Shown: positions 43,454 through 54,061 of the stretch, in pieces
Numbering within the stretch: the first letter of the stretch is position 1
Layout: each line of letters opens with the position of its first letter
Assembly: GCA_951802425.1 (NCBI GenBank)
Contig: OX637801.1
Coordinates: 3,100,001-3,164,000, forward strand
Length of the DNA stretch: 64,000 nt
Source: Clavaria fumosa
Lineage: Eukaryota > Basidiomycota > Agaricomycetes > Agaricales > Clavariaceae
Direction of reading: 5' to 3'
Made by a program: the position numbers and the translations under genes
Notes under the pieces: generated by a model
Seen by the model: only the letters and a program-made list of their open reading frames with translations
The model's database searches: none
What the model was told of the DNA's origin: nothing

Positions 43454-45722
43454 TTAATATGCAACGTAGGCGACACAGAGCAGCGGGAGACCAGCATAGA
43501 GACCAAGCCAGAAGACGATATTACCCAAAAGGGGAATGCGCTTGAGTACAGGCGAGCGGCTCAACATGATGAGAGGGACTTGAATGAGCTGATTAAGAAA
43601 AAGTGAGTGAGAAGACTGACACGACACAGTTGGCACATTGACTTACCTGCAAAAGGAATAGGTACATCCTAGACAAAATATCAGCCAACGGGCGAAGAAC
43701 TCACGAGCCAGAAACGCCGAGCGCACCTGATTTTACGCGTGACTATGACCATGACGAGTTCGTGCACCGCAGCGCTCAGAAGGAACGTGAGGAACATCGC
43801 GCTCCCCTTGGAGAGCTTGTAGCTCGCCATCGTCGAGGCGTAGACATGGCGCAGTAAAAACGTGTGCACCGGCTTGTTCCACTTGCGAGAAAATTCGTCC
43901 CATGACGTTGAATTCCACCTATGCCGGCGGGGAATGAGCGTTAGGTGCCAGGAGAATAGCATCGAACACAAACTAGAGCCATCATGAATCAGACTCGGAG
44001 TGCAAATGAAGTAAGGGAACAACCTACCCAATCCTCATAGAATTGTCGATCCGCGAAACTGGGGGCAGGTGTCAACCGGAAAGTACTAGCGTAAGACGAA
44101 GGTATGTGACAAACAAGGAGAGTTCGGCAAATGCATTGCATATGCATTCTATTCAGCCATAGATCAGTCATAAACCTCGGTGTGTGAGGCTGCAACACAA
44201 ACTCACCGAATATGAGGTAGAATAATAGTAAATAGGCAATCATAAACGGCAATGCTAAATCAAGAAGAGACCGGAAGAAGGATTGATGGGGTGTCGGAGT
44301 GAGCGGTATGATGAAACTTTCTGTCAAACTGTACAGCAGCGCAAATGTTCCGAATGTCGCAACTGTTTTTTCGAAGATATAAAGAGGCCGAATCCTGTCA
44401 ATTACGCCACATAATTAATGATTCATTCTCAATATGAGTTAAGCAACTTTCCTTTCAGTCCTTGGATACTCTAGCTCATAGACGAGAGTGGGAAAGAGCA
44501 TATATACTGCGAAATTCTTGTAGGTGATGGTGTCCGGCCATCGGACGAACTGGGGGCCAGAGCTGGTGAGCTCAACTTCCAATTCTGAATAATCCTTCGC
44601 AAGCGCGGCGACCTTCGGGTCTGGATGGTCTTCGAGTGTGTGCCGGAGTGCCGTGCCTGAGTGACCGCCCTCCACGCGGGGTGCGAGGTCCCGCTGCAGG
44701 ACGGGAGGCGGGGGTCCGCCCGCTGCAGCTGCGGCGAGACGTCGGCGGAGCACGTTCGCCACGTCCGCATCGACCGTGGAGTACTTCGTGCGGTCGCCCG
44801 TGGTGTCCTCGCCCGGCGTCCCCGACGGTGAGGTGTCCATGGAGCCGCTGGCGGCTTCCAGCTCGTCGCGGCGGGCCTTGGCTTCGGAGATGCACGCGTC
44901 CCAGCCGCCATGCACGCTGGTGGCTGCGTGCAGACGCCTGAGGGCGGCCCGAGAATGTACATCGACGTATTGCAGATACCCGTTCACGGCCATGTACGAA
45001 TGCATCTTCATGACCAACACCTGCGAGACGAGGGTCAGAATGGACAACAGCCGAGCTACGCGCGAATGGGGGGCGCGTACCAGGGTATGTAGTGTCAGGA
45101 AGCCTGACTGTACCCATGGCCATTGACTGTCTCGCGAGTGAGATAACGCGTTCATCAGGTAGACGCGTAGACGCACCTATGGAAAGTCCACGTGATCGCA
45201 GTGGTCAAGACAAGAGTCTGGAAGACGTGCTGGATCACCAAGCCAGTCCAATAGTATTTTATCCAGCCCTTGTGCAAGAGCTTAGCAAAGACGACACTGA
45301 GCGCAGTGATGGCTACGAGAAAACCGTCACTGAGCGCGAGAGCGATGGCGTGCTTGGAGAACATGGTCGCGAACGCCATACTCAAGACGTAGCCGTGCTT
45401 CTCGAGGCTGCCGACGTATGTCTGCACTGTAAATAGGAACATGGATATCCAGAACAAAGAAAAGAATCCCTGATGAGTGGCGCGTGCGTACACTGAGGTC
45501 AGTAAGACAAGCGTGGCGGGTGAATGGGACTCATACCCGAAACTCATTGGTCCCAGATGACGTGTTGGTGGTGTCGAAAGCTGATATGCGGGGAGTGAAG
45601 CTAATTGTGGCTCGCAGTTTTTTCGACCTGCTGGATCGAAAGGGCTGCGAGACATAAATGGTGCCTTCTGGCGCCTTGAAACCGCCGTTGGCGGTGCGCG
45701 CTGGCGGAGATGGTGCCAACAT
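43454..45722 (-). CDS. ARE2: Sterol O-acyltransferase (MBOAT family, ARE1/ARE2-like)
   Basis: This ER enzyme esterifies sterols with fatty acyl-CoA for storage in lipid droplets. The start is at 45,720-45,722 (MLAPSPPARTANGGF). Membrane helices follow (FFSLFWISMFLFTVQTYVG, LSDGFLVAITALSVVFAKLL, LTLVSQVLVMKMHSYM). A long hydrophilic loop includes DTSPSGTPGEDTTGDR. Then ELEYPRTERIRPLYIFEKTV leads to the MBOAT core: FADRQFYEDWWNSTSWDEFS, containing the conserved FYxDWWN, then RKWNKPVHTFLLRHVY and the catalytic histidine in LLSAAVHELVMV. The C-terminus is hydrophobic (IVFWLGLYAGLPLLCVAYVA). Several short introns interrupt it. Domain order and length match ARE/SOAT; substrate preference cannot be read from sequence. 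Confidence 0.88.
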
Positions 45723-46202
45723 AGAAGTGTATGTGTTCGTGCGTCCAACTGCTCAACGCGTATTAGGAGACTTTAAATGGGATTGACGGTGAACCTGAGA
45801 CGACCGACATTCCACGTCGTCGATGACTGTGCGCAGCCCCTTCGTAAGTGTGATATCCGCATTTGGGATTCAAAAAGAGGGGGAATTAGTGGTTCATGAC
45901 ATAACCCCTAAAACGGTATCGTGGGTATTTTGATTACTTAATGAGTCATGTGATGGCTGGTCTGCTCAACGTCTAGTCTACCTCACCATCGAAACTTGGA
46001 TATCAAAGGAGTGCGGCTAAGGTGAAGACTATACATGTTCCGATAGCAAAACCACAGCAATAAAACGCACCGTCGCAGAGAAAGACATAATAAAGAATTT
46101 TAAAAAATTGTTCATCGAAACTGTCTGTGGTACGGTTAAAGATGTCGCTTGGAAAAGTCTAGAGCAAATAACCAAGCAATGCTGCGGCCTCGCGTCAGGC
46201 CT
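45723..46202. other. Intergenic, with one end of the tandem duplication
   Basis: No gene is seen. It holds the segment CGAAACTTGGATATCAAAGG near 45,989, which recurs near 46,903 as part of the duplicated block. About 200 bp at 46,035-46,237 is absent from the other copy. Confidence 0.5.
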
Positions 46203-46647
46203 TCATCGCCCTAGCCCTTGAACGTTGCTTGAACGACGAGCATAGACATGCGGGGAACGACGTCTCCCGCAATTCGGCGTCGTTGCTGTCCAGGAGCACC
46301 AGCCATTGTCATTATCCACGGTCATTACGCCGGTGGACTGTAAACGCTCAATCTCAGCGCACTTTAGACGGGTTGCTTGAACTCGGGCTACTCACTGCTG
46401 AGTATTCGCAGTAGAACTGGCCAACCTGGTGACCCGAAGGGTACTCGCAATGAAGGGTTTGACCATTGTTTGTTAGTCCCGAATGCGCGGCATCCAGTGG
46501 AAATGCCACGCTATCCGATGGGGGGCATACGTAGGCACCGCAACTTTGCCAGGGCTGCCAGGGCAGTGGCGAAGGGAGAGCGAAGGTCTGAGCGACGAAA
46601 GCCGCGAGGAAGATGATGAACACGAAAAACGAGCGACTAGCCAACAT
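46203..46647 (-). CDS. Small secreted cysteine-rich protein, paralogue 1
   Basis: Two exons (46,396-46,647 and 46,203-46,337) joined across a 58-nt intron give 128 residues. A clear signal peptide (MLASRSFFVFIIFLAAFVAQ) is followed by a short mature part with six cysteines: SCGAYVC, LHCEYP, FYCEYSA, GWCSW and PNCG. No known domain is recognised. It is the tandem paralogue of the gene at 46,942-47,363, and cysteine spacing is conserved across both exons. Its last residues (RRSSNVQGLGR) derive from about 200 bp absent from the sister copy, so the C-termini differ. Such proteins in fungi include effectors and cell-surface proteins; the role here is unknown. Confidence 0.8.
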
Positions 46648-46941
46648 CTGTGGCTGAAGGGAGTGTGGGTTATGATGAGTGAAGGGATAAAAGAGAGTTT
46701 CCCAGGCGCAGTGTAAGGGCCGCCATGTTCAGCATTACAGCCGTGATTGTTGGTGTCCATGCTTGGGACCAGCGCTGATCATGCTGACCAAAGCGGCAAA
46801 TGCCGACGAATCACAAAAGGCAAGCGGAAATTGGGAGGCTAAGGCTATCTCAATGGTAATTGGCGTCGTACTGCGGTCGTATTACTGCAAGGATGTATAC
46901 TATCGAAACTTGGATATCAAAGGAGTGTGGCAAGGTGAAGA

Positions 46942-47363
46942 TTATACTGCATAGACATGCTCAGAAGACGGGGAACGACGCTTCTCGCAATTCTGTTTCG
47001 CAGGTTTCGCAGGGCACATGCCAACGTCGTGATCGCTGGTCAGGGTACCATCGGACTGCACAAACGCTCGATTTCAGCACGCTTTCGACGGTTGCTTGAA
47101 CTCGGGCTGCTTACTGCTGAGTATTCGCAGTAGAACTGTCCGGCTTTCTGGTCACTTGAGGGGTACTCGCAATGGAGGGTTTGGCCATTGTTCACTAGTC
47201 CCGAAAACGCCGGAGACTCTACAAAACCGAAATTATCCTTTGGTGGGCACACGAAGGCACCGCAATTGGCGTGTACTGGCGCTGCCAAATGAGCAGCGAA
47301 GATCTGAGCGACGAAAGCCACAAGGAAGGTGATGAACACGAAAAACGAGCGACTAGCCAACAT
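46942..47363 (-). CDS. Small secreted cysteine-rich protein, paralogue 2
   Basis: Two exons (47,115-47,363 and 46,942-47,055) give 120 residues. The signal peptide (MLASRSFFVFITFLVAFVAQ) is nearly identical to that of the neighbour. The mature part has six cysteines in matching positions: NCGAFVC, LHCEYP, FYCEYSA, GMCPA and QNCEKR. It ends EHVYAV. The intron 47,056-47,114 lies at the same codon (after YSA) as in paralogue 1, which supports both gene models. Confidence 0.8.
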
Positions 47364-47628
47364 TCTGAGAGACTCAGTGGCAGAAGGGAGTGTGGGTTAT
47401 GGCATTGATTGTAGGAATTAAAAGCTTGAGAGGCCACTGCTAAGCATCAGCGCTCAGCGCTCAGCAACCACTCCGAGCGTTTCCAGGCACAAGCCGGCGC
47501 ACCCTCGATCTCCATGCTATCGCCATGCTGGTAAGGTACACTTTTTGATTTGGCTTTATTGACATGACTTTTGACCTTATTTACAAATGCTTACTCAGCA
47601 CCCGGCGCTGGTCACCATCGTGAGCGTC

Positions 47629-49277
47629 ATGGACCAGGTCAGTCTGCGCGGTTGCCAGCGTTGCTCTCGACTGTTCTCACCCACCAAGATTATCACCCGG
47701 CTAGGATTCATTCCGGCGCCTGTTACAGACCCCGCGGCCTGGTTCTGCTCTTCAGACCGCTACCACCTCCGCATCCAAAATAAACTTGTACGCTCCTTCT
47801 CGCCTATGCTTACCCTTATCTCCAGCTGAATAAAACGACAAAGGAATGAATCGCCGGCGTCAAAACCCGCGTTTAAACCTCGAAAGGTCAAAAAGGAGAC
47901 AGGTGCCAACACTCTTGCCAAATACCGCGATAGAGCCGCAGAGCGCAGGCTCGGCAAAGGCAATGACTATGCTCAAGTGCGTAGTATTTCGTGCTCAAGG
48001 ACACGTCAATCCCAACTGCTCATCATCAGGTAGAAGCCGTTTTGGAGGGCTTCGAGAGGCGGGCCGCCAACGCGGAGGACAAAGTCGCGGTGAGCCGCAA
48101 ATTATGCTTTTCTCACCGCCTCGGTCTCACAACGCGTCAGTTCGAAAACCAACGCCACTATCTCGGCGGTGACGCGGACCATTCCATTCTCGTGAAGGGG
48201 CTTGATGTTGCCCTGCTGGAGCAGAACAAAATGCGCGCCGCAAATGAGGACGAAGATGGCAACGACGTGCTAGAGCAGGCCTTGTTGAAGCTCTCTGCGG
48301 ATGCTGACGCCCCTAGCATTCCAAAAAAACGCACGAGGGAAGATATTGTGCGAGAGCTAAGAGAGAAGCGGCAACAAGGCGGCAACAGCCAGCCAGCTCT
48401 GGGCTCCGTTGCCAGGATCACGGAAGAGGAAGCCGCGGCATTAGAACAAGCGAAGAAGGCGGGCAAATTCAAGCCCATCGCATCCAAACATTCCCTAACG
48501 ACGGATCGGGGGAAGAAGAAGAAAGCTAAGGATAAAGACGGGAGCAAAAAGAAGCAGCGGAAACACGATGGTGCTGACATCACAGGAACAACGGGCACCG
48601 TCAGCGCCGTCGGAGCGGACTCCGCCGCTGGAAGCACGAAACAAACGGACGCGGAACCGCTGCCGCCACCACCGCATCTCCCAGCACCCCCATCGACGCA
48701 ACAAGAGCGCAGACAAGTCGTGGAGCCAGAACCCGGGCCTGACCCTGATTTCGATATTTTTGCCGGTGTACCTGAATACGAGGGGATCGTAGATGACGGC
48801 GATGACCTCGTAGGTGACCCCGCACTCGACGACGCGCCAGAGCCGAAGCCGTTCACCATATCCACGAAAGGCAACTGGTTTGAGCAGGAGACGAGTGTCG
48901 TTGCCGCTCCTCCTCCTCCACCCGAACCTGAACCACCTAAAGAGCCGCAGCCCCAGGCCGCTCCGCCTCCCGAGGACGAGGGCGAGGACGCAGAGTCGGA
49001 ACCATTAACCACCCGCCTTGTTCCTCTTGCGTCGTCCGCTCTGCCTTCTATTCGCGACTTCCTTGCTCTCGACAAGGCGGCGCAGACTGGCAAGAAGAAA
49101 CGGAAGGACAAGAAGGGAGCCGATGGTGGAGCTCGCAAGGCGAATGTAGAAGCCAAAGTCGAAAGGGACTACAAGCGGTGCGCTCACGCTTCACAGACAC
49201 CGACGCACTGCGGCCGTGGCTCACAACAACCTCTTCTTAGGCTCAAGGCGTACACCGAAGATAAGAAGGGCAGCTAA
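47629..49277 (+). CDS. RED/IK spliceosome component
   Basis: RED (IK) pairs with SMU1 in the precatalytic spliceosome. Exon 1 is only nine bases (MDQ, 47,629-47,637). Exon 2 (47,705-47,787) encodes DSFRRLLQTPRPGSALQTA. Exon 3 (47,844-47,976) encodes KPRKVKKETGANTLAKYRDR and AAERRLGKGNDYAQ. Exon 4 is 48,030-48,089. Exon 5 (48,141-49,177) begins FENQRHYLGGDADHSILVKG, the RED signature, then has a Lys-rich block and an acidic Pro/Glu-rich region. A last exon (49,241-49,277) gives LKAYTEDKKGS. All junctions keep frame. The SMU1-binding and YRDRAAERR parts are conserved; the C-terminal half is fungal-specific low-complexity sequence. Confidence 0.85.
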
Positions 49278-49494
49278 TCTGCGCACCCGGTGATATTGTC
49301 AGCTGGTTCGCCCGTCCAACTTTCCGCTATGCGGTTGAATGTTCAGTGTGCGCCGGGAGGAAGTGCTCCTCACGCCAAATAGCGCTTGAGTATACGACAT
49401 TATGCAATAACTACGAGGCTACAATAGAGGCGACGAGGCTTGGTGTGACAGCACTTGACAACAGGCGGTAGTAGAGAGAGGAAGCCGGCGGCCA

Positions 49495-50057
49495 TCACCG
49501 TGTCTTTTTACCCTCCTCCTCTATCGGCACATCTGGAGCCAAAAATGACGTCCCGCGAGTAATATAACTCGCAAAGCCTGAGCGCGCATCCATCTCGTCG
49601 ATTGTTCTGAGGAGCGAAGCAGTATTCAGCAAAGATGCTGAACTGGGGTCCGCGAACCATATATACCTTGTTCTCATTTCGCTTGCCCAGGTTATTTCTT
49701 TTAGTGGAGCAGCAGTCAGCGAAGCGGCAATTATGCCTAAGAGGAGTGCCAGCAAGGCCTCTAGAATTATCTGTTGGGACAAGAGTTGGAACATATACGA
49801 GAAGGTGAAGTGGTCATACGTCAATCGGCAGCGGTCCTTCTGGCTTTCCCAATGCCTTAAGATGGGATAGATCTGGAAGCATGTCATGAGACAGAATCTC
49901 GGGGGAAGCAAAGGTTCAATACGCGCATTCATACGCTGAGTAGGCCGCTGGGACGAGATGGTCAGTCAGGCGTGCAGCAACTATGAAGGAGCTCATTGAC
50001 GAGCTTACCGTGAAACACCGACAGGGCTGAGACCAAGAGCAGTATTCGACCCAGCAT
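49495..50057 (-). CDS. EMC5: ER membrane protein complex subunit 5 (EMC5/MMGT1-like)
   Basis: EMC5 is a small two-helix subunit of the ER membrane insertase. The start at 50,055-50,057 gives MLGRILLLVSALSVFH (helix 1). After splicing come AAYSAYEYLSHLKALGKPEG, PLPIDIILEALLALLLGIIA (helix 2), PPLKEITWASEMRTRTIDEM and DARSGFASYITRG, the conserved EMC5 tail. Four introns interrupt it. The second (49,873-49,926) requires a GC donor, because only that junction rebuilds the family sequence. It is divergent from ZW10 across 140 bp. Confidence 0.88.
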
Positions 50058-50197
50058 GACAGTCTGCAAGTCTCACAGCGACGTGCGTCGTGTCTTTGAG
50101 GTGGGGTGGTGAAGGCAAGCTTAGCAGCTACGGACGGTTTCGTGGGCTTGCGCTTGCTTGGCTTAGCGTCGTCGCACGCGCCGCTGCTGTCGACGCT

Positions 50198-53100
50198 ATG
50201 GCATTTCCTGTTCCTTCTCACCTGCCACGCGCAGGCCATCCTCGGGATGTGTCCTCAAGGATCCTGTTCAAGCTGGACGAGGCTACCCCTCAGACGCTCA
50301 ACGCTCGACTTGCACAGGACTGGCTCGCGGAACTCGACGAAGCCATTCGTTTGACGAAGGTGATTCGACCACGCTGCTGTCCGTGCAAAACAATTCTTTG
50401 ACACTGTTGTCCCTGTAGACGCGCATCCGTGAGCGTGTACAGAGCGATACATACGCCGTAGAACACCAGCTGGAATTGGCAAAGTCCGTCCAAGCGAGGG
50501 CGCAAACCTTGACGGCTGGTATTCTCAGCTTAGAAGAGGATTTGTCCGACCCTTCGGTACGGTCTCACTGCTTAGTGCTGGCTTCGTATGCTAAGGTTGC
50601 ATTAGAAAGGCTTGGTCCCTGTATTGCTCCATGACTTGACTGCGCATTCCACGCTCGCGCAGGAGCTGTCGGACGCAGAGGCGACTTTGACGGCTCTCAA
50701 CCACCTGCAGCTCTGCCACACCAAATTTCGTTCCTTGTCTCGCCTGGTCAAAGCTGGGAGGCTTTCGGAAGCAACGACCGCGTGCAGCGAGCTAGAGGCG
50801 TTGCTGGAAGCCGCCCCAACTGCCCTTTCTCAAGCGAAGGTGATGGTAGAACTGAAGGTGAGTCCGCGGAGGCGGCGTTGTCAGATTTAGAGTGTCCGCT
50901 ACAATCTTTTTGTAGTCCAAGTTCAGGGCTATAAGCGATCGCAAAGAGGAGTTGCTCAACACAGCGTACTCAAAATGCGTGGAAATATCGCCGTGGGAGC
51001 TGATCATTCGACCAGCTGTGCCAGGTATAATTTTCCACATTGGAATCCACGGCTGCAACTAAGGTCGCACGTAGTGGAACAATCGGATGTCATTCTGCCC
51101 ATTACTGCTGTCTTTTCGTCTCTTTCATCAACCTCACTTTCTAGCCGCGTCAATACCCTGCGTCGAGACCTAGCGACTCATTATATCCAACGTCTTTTCC
51201 AACAACCGCTATCCGTCACAATCACGACATTCGAAATTCCTCATGGGACGCCCGGAAAGAAACTTACGCTCCATCCTGCTCCGCCCGACTCTAAGCAGTT
51301 GACAGACTGCCTACAAAATATGACCAGTGTACTATCATTTTTATATCACGAGCTGATACCACATTTTCTCATTCCGCACCGGGATACTTTACCTAAACTC
51401 CTCTGCCAGCCTGTCACATCCGCGTTGATAAATCATCTCCTTGTGCCTTCCATCCCGTCTTCATTTGCTGATTTGCCACCCTTCCTCAAGCTCGTGGCGG
51501 GCGCCGTCGAGTTCGAAGACTCAAGTGTTGTTCGAATGCTAGGAAACTCGCCGGCCGATCGCCCAGTGAAGGAATGGGCGGACGGAGCTAGTGGGCACTA
51601 TGAGCGAAAGCGCAGAATTGGAATTATGGAAGAAGCCAGAGAAATCATTCTCAAGCACGACCATGCTGCACGCGTGGTCAGGGTTGAGTATCTCCCGGAC
51701 CCTCACGCCGAGGCTCAACCTGCTGTCCGCGAACTGCCAGAACACCCGGACGTAAAGGATGAAGCATGGGGATTCGACGGCGGGCCCGGTGTTGAGACGG
51801 ATGACGCTGGATGGGGTCTCGAAGACGATATTCCCGCTGACCCTCCGCCGGAGGAAACTCAAACCCAGGTACAAGGCGAAGAAGACGTTGCCGACGCATG
51901 GGGATGGAATGATGACGAGATGTCTTCTGTAGACGATGGGGCTTCGTGGGACGATCCGTGGGCCGAACCAGCAGACAAAGAAACCCCGAATTTGCCAATT
52001 GCAGCGCAAGGAGAGGCGAAGAGTCGTCTGCGCATAGAGTCGTCCTCTGGTTCTGCGCCGCAGCCATCAAAAGAGAAATTCAAAGCCAGGGACGAGGTCG
52101 CCTCAATACCGAAGGAGACGTACCTTGTTTCGGAATGCACGAGGGAAATATTTGAATTGGTTTGCCGTACGTTGCGGGAAGGCCAGCAGCTCCTCGCGTC
52201 CAGAATATTTTCACCGACCCCCAAATCCAAGATGCAGCCAGGGATGTTGCTTCTACAAGCCGTGTCAGCTCCGCTAGATCTGTTTCGTGCATTATATCCG
52301 GTGACTTTCGCGATCGAGATGGGTGATTCGCCTGGCCGAGGAATTCGCTTCGCGAATGATTGTGCTTATCTAAGTCGCGAAGTGAAGTCTCTTCTGACCG
52401 ACAACCCTCACATACCCGGCGCACAAGAAAAATTGGCGGAGTGCGCGTCTACTCTGAAAATTCTGGGTGATGGTATCTTCGATGAACAGGTGGTGAGCGC
52501 GACGCGTTGTTTATCCTGACTTTCTCACATACCGGACATGACTAGGAGAAGCACCAACGCTTGATTCAGGACTTCCTCAACAAGGCCAACGGCTTTACTG
52601 ACATCGCTGAGCAACATGACGAATGCGAGGATGCCGTCAATCAGATACTCAAGTACATCCGTGGCGTTGCGAGCGAATTGCAGGTTTGTCACTGCGCGGC
52701 TCCTTTACGCCTTGGACTGACAAGTTAGCATGTAGTCTGTGCTACCGAGGAGCAAGTATTATTTGGCCTTGGGAATGCTTGTGAATGCTGCAATCTCCGG
52801 AGTACTGGGCGATATATTGGTGCTTCCGGACATTACTGAGGCAGATTCACATCGTCTGGGAGAGTTTTGTCGAATTTTAAGTGCTCTCGAGTTTTTGTTC
52901 ATCGGAGATAACGGAGAGGTCAGTTCTTGTTTGTGTGTCCACGGAGACGTGTTGACCTGACGTCTATACACAGTCATTCGTTGTTGCCTATGTCCCCAAC
53001 TGGCTCAAATTCTCGTATCTGACAGAGCTGCTCGTGCGTTCCTAGTCTAACCCGACCTTCACAGCATTTCTGACCTCAGGTATGCACAGGAGGCATCAAT

Positions 53101-53251
53101 TGCTGACATCTCATACTTGTTCGAAGAGGGAGCTCTGGTGGACTTCGATGTCACCGAGCTCGTGTCGCTTGTACGAGCGCTGTTTGCTGATACGCCATTG
53201 CGGACGGCCACCATCAGCAAACTCATGAATGGACATCCCATACTACATTAG
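50198..53251 (+). CDS. ZW10-like kinetochore and vesicle-tethering protein
   Basis: ZW10 works in the RZZ kinetochore complex in animals and in the Dsl1/NRZ tether for Golgi-to-ER vesicles. The fungal role is mostly tethering. The start MAFPVPSHLPRAGHPRD leads to helical exons (LDEAIRLTKTRIRERVQSDT, LAQELSDAEATLTALNHLQL, AISDRKEELLNTAYSKCVEI). The large exon beginning near 51,075 holds VNTLRRDLATHYIQRLFQQP, RRIGIMEEAREIILKHD and an acidic Trp-rich linker (DAWGWNDDEMSSVDDGASWD). The C-terminal domain includes YLVSECTREIFELVCRTLRE, FANDCAYLSREVKSL, YYLALGMLVNAAISGVLGDI and TVISKL-like ATISKLMNG. It ends at 53,251. At least seven introns are inferred. Confidence 0.85.
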
Positions 53252-54061
53252 CTCCTACACAATACAGACTTCATTTATTAGTACTTTACGGCGAATAATA
53301 ATATGGATGATACCACGTGACAAGAGAGGACCAAAGAGGCGCCAAGATGCTCCACTCATGCATTACTTATGGCTCGTCAGGTCGGAATTCTAGAAGCTGA
53401 AATTCGATTTACCGACCTGCGCTTCAATTGGAAGCTTGCTACCCTCAGTGCGGGAATGTTTTAGGCTTCTTGTTTGGTCAAACGCAGTAAGAATCCGAAG
53501 GCTCAAGAGCAAACATCTCGTGTGGTTGAGGCTCACCGGTCGTCCGTGACAATGTGCACCGCAGTCGATGACTCAGATGTATGCTCATACCGTGCTTCGG
53601 CTCGTGCAAAGTGGCTTACATTGTGAGACAGTGCGTTACATTTTCAATGCATCATCTCACAATTCGTTTCGCAGGATACTTTGTCAGATCATGCAGATCG
53701 GTCCAGCCATACGCTTCCCAGTTCCCTTCTCATCCTGGTTCTCCGCTTGCTTTGACGTGCTTTTGATCTATATTAGTGACAGTTCTCTTGAGTTAACGTT
53801 GCGATGAAATCCGGAGGGTGAGTCATTATTTGACGAATTCCCGCCCGACCAACATTCTCAGCATCCCATTACGGTAGGCTCTCACCACAGGTCCACCCTC
53901 TCAGTCGTTTACTCATTCGGCCTTTTATTTTCATTTACCAACTTCACTATACTGGATTCCATACTGTGCTGGGTCCATGTGAACAAAATGAACAAGAAAT
54001 AGCCTTGGACCATATTGTAGGACGTCGACGATCTTGAAATGAGGTAAACAGGCAAAGATTG
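53252..54061. other. Gene-free gap between convergent genes
   Basis: About 810 bp lie between the 3' ends of the ZW10-like and CID genes. Nothing is supported; a 79-codon plus-strand frame at 53,568 has no features. Confidence 0.5.

Larger units (their letters stand above)
45987..47410. repeat. Tandem segmental duplication carrying the two secreted-protein genes
   Basis: Two direct copies, about 45,987-46,690 and 46,900-47,410, share coding sequence, intron position, 5' flank (GAAGGGAGTGTGGGTTATG) and 3' flank (CGAAACTTGGATATCAAAGG). The first copy contains about 200 bp extra around the stop codon. Confidence 0.75.

Noticed and set aside
44636..45126. Plus-strand frames opposite the acyltransferase
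   Set aside because: They are antisense shadows of the GC-rich hydrophilic loop of the sterol O-acyltransferase.
47991..48140. Start of the RED gene at 47,991
   Set aside because: That ATG lies inside an intron; the family N-terminus is rebuilt only from upstream exons starting at 47,629.
48158..49156. Long open frame on the minus strand opposite the RED/IK gene
   Set aside because: It is an antisense shadow of the Lys/Glu/Pro-rich RED coding exon; its Ser/Gly/Cys-rich translation has no domain.
49495..49932. Single-exon 145-residue reading of the EMC5 locus
   Set aside because: It reads through introns; only the spliced version restores the conserved EMC5 sequence and N-terminal helix.
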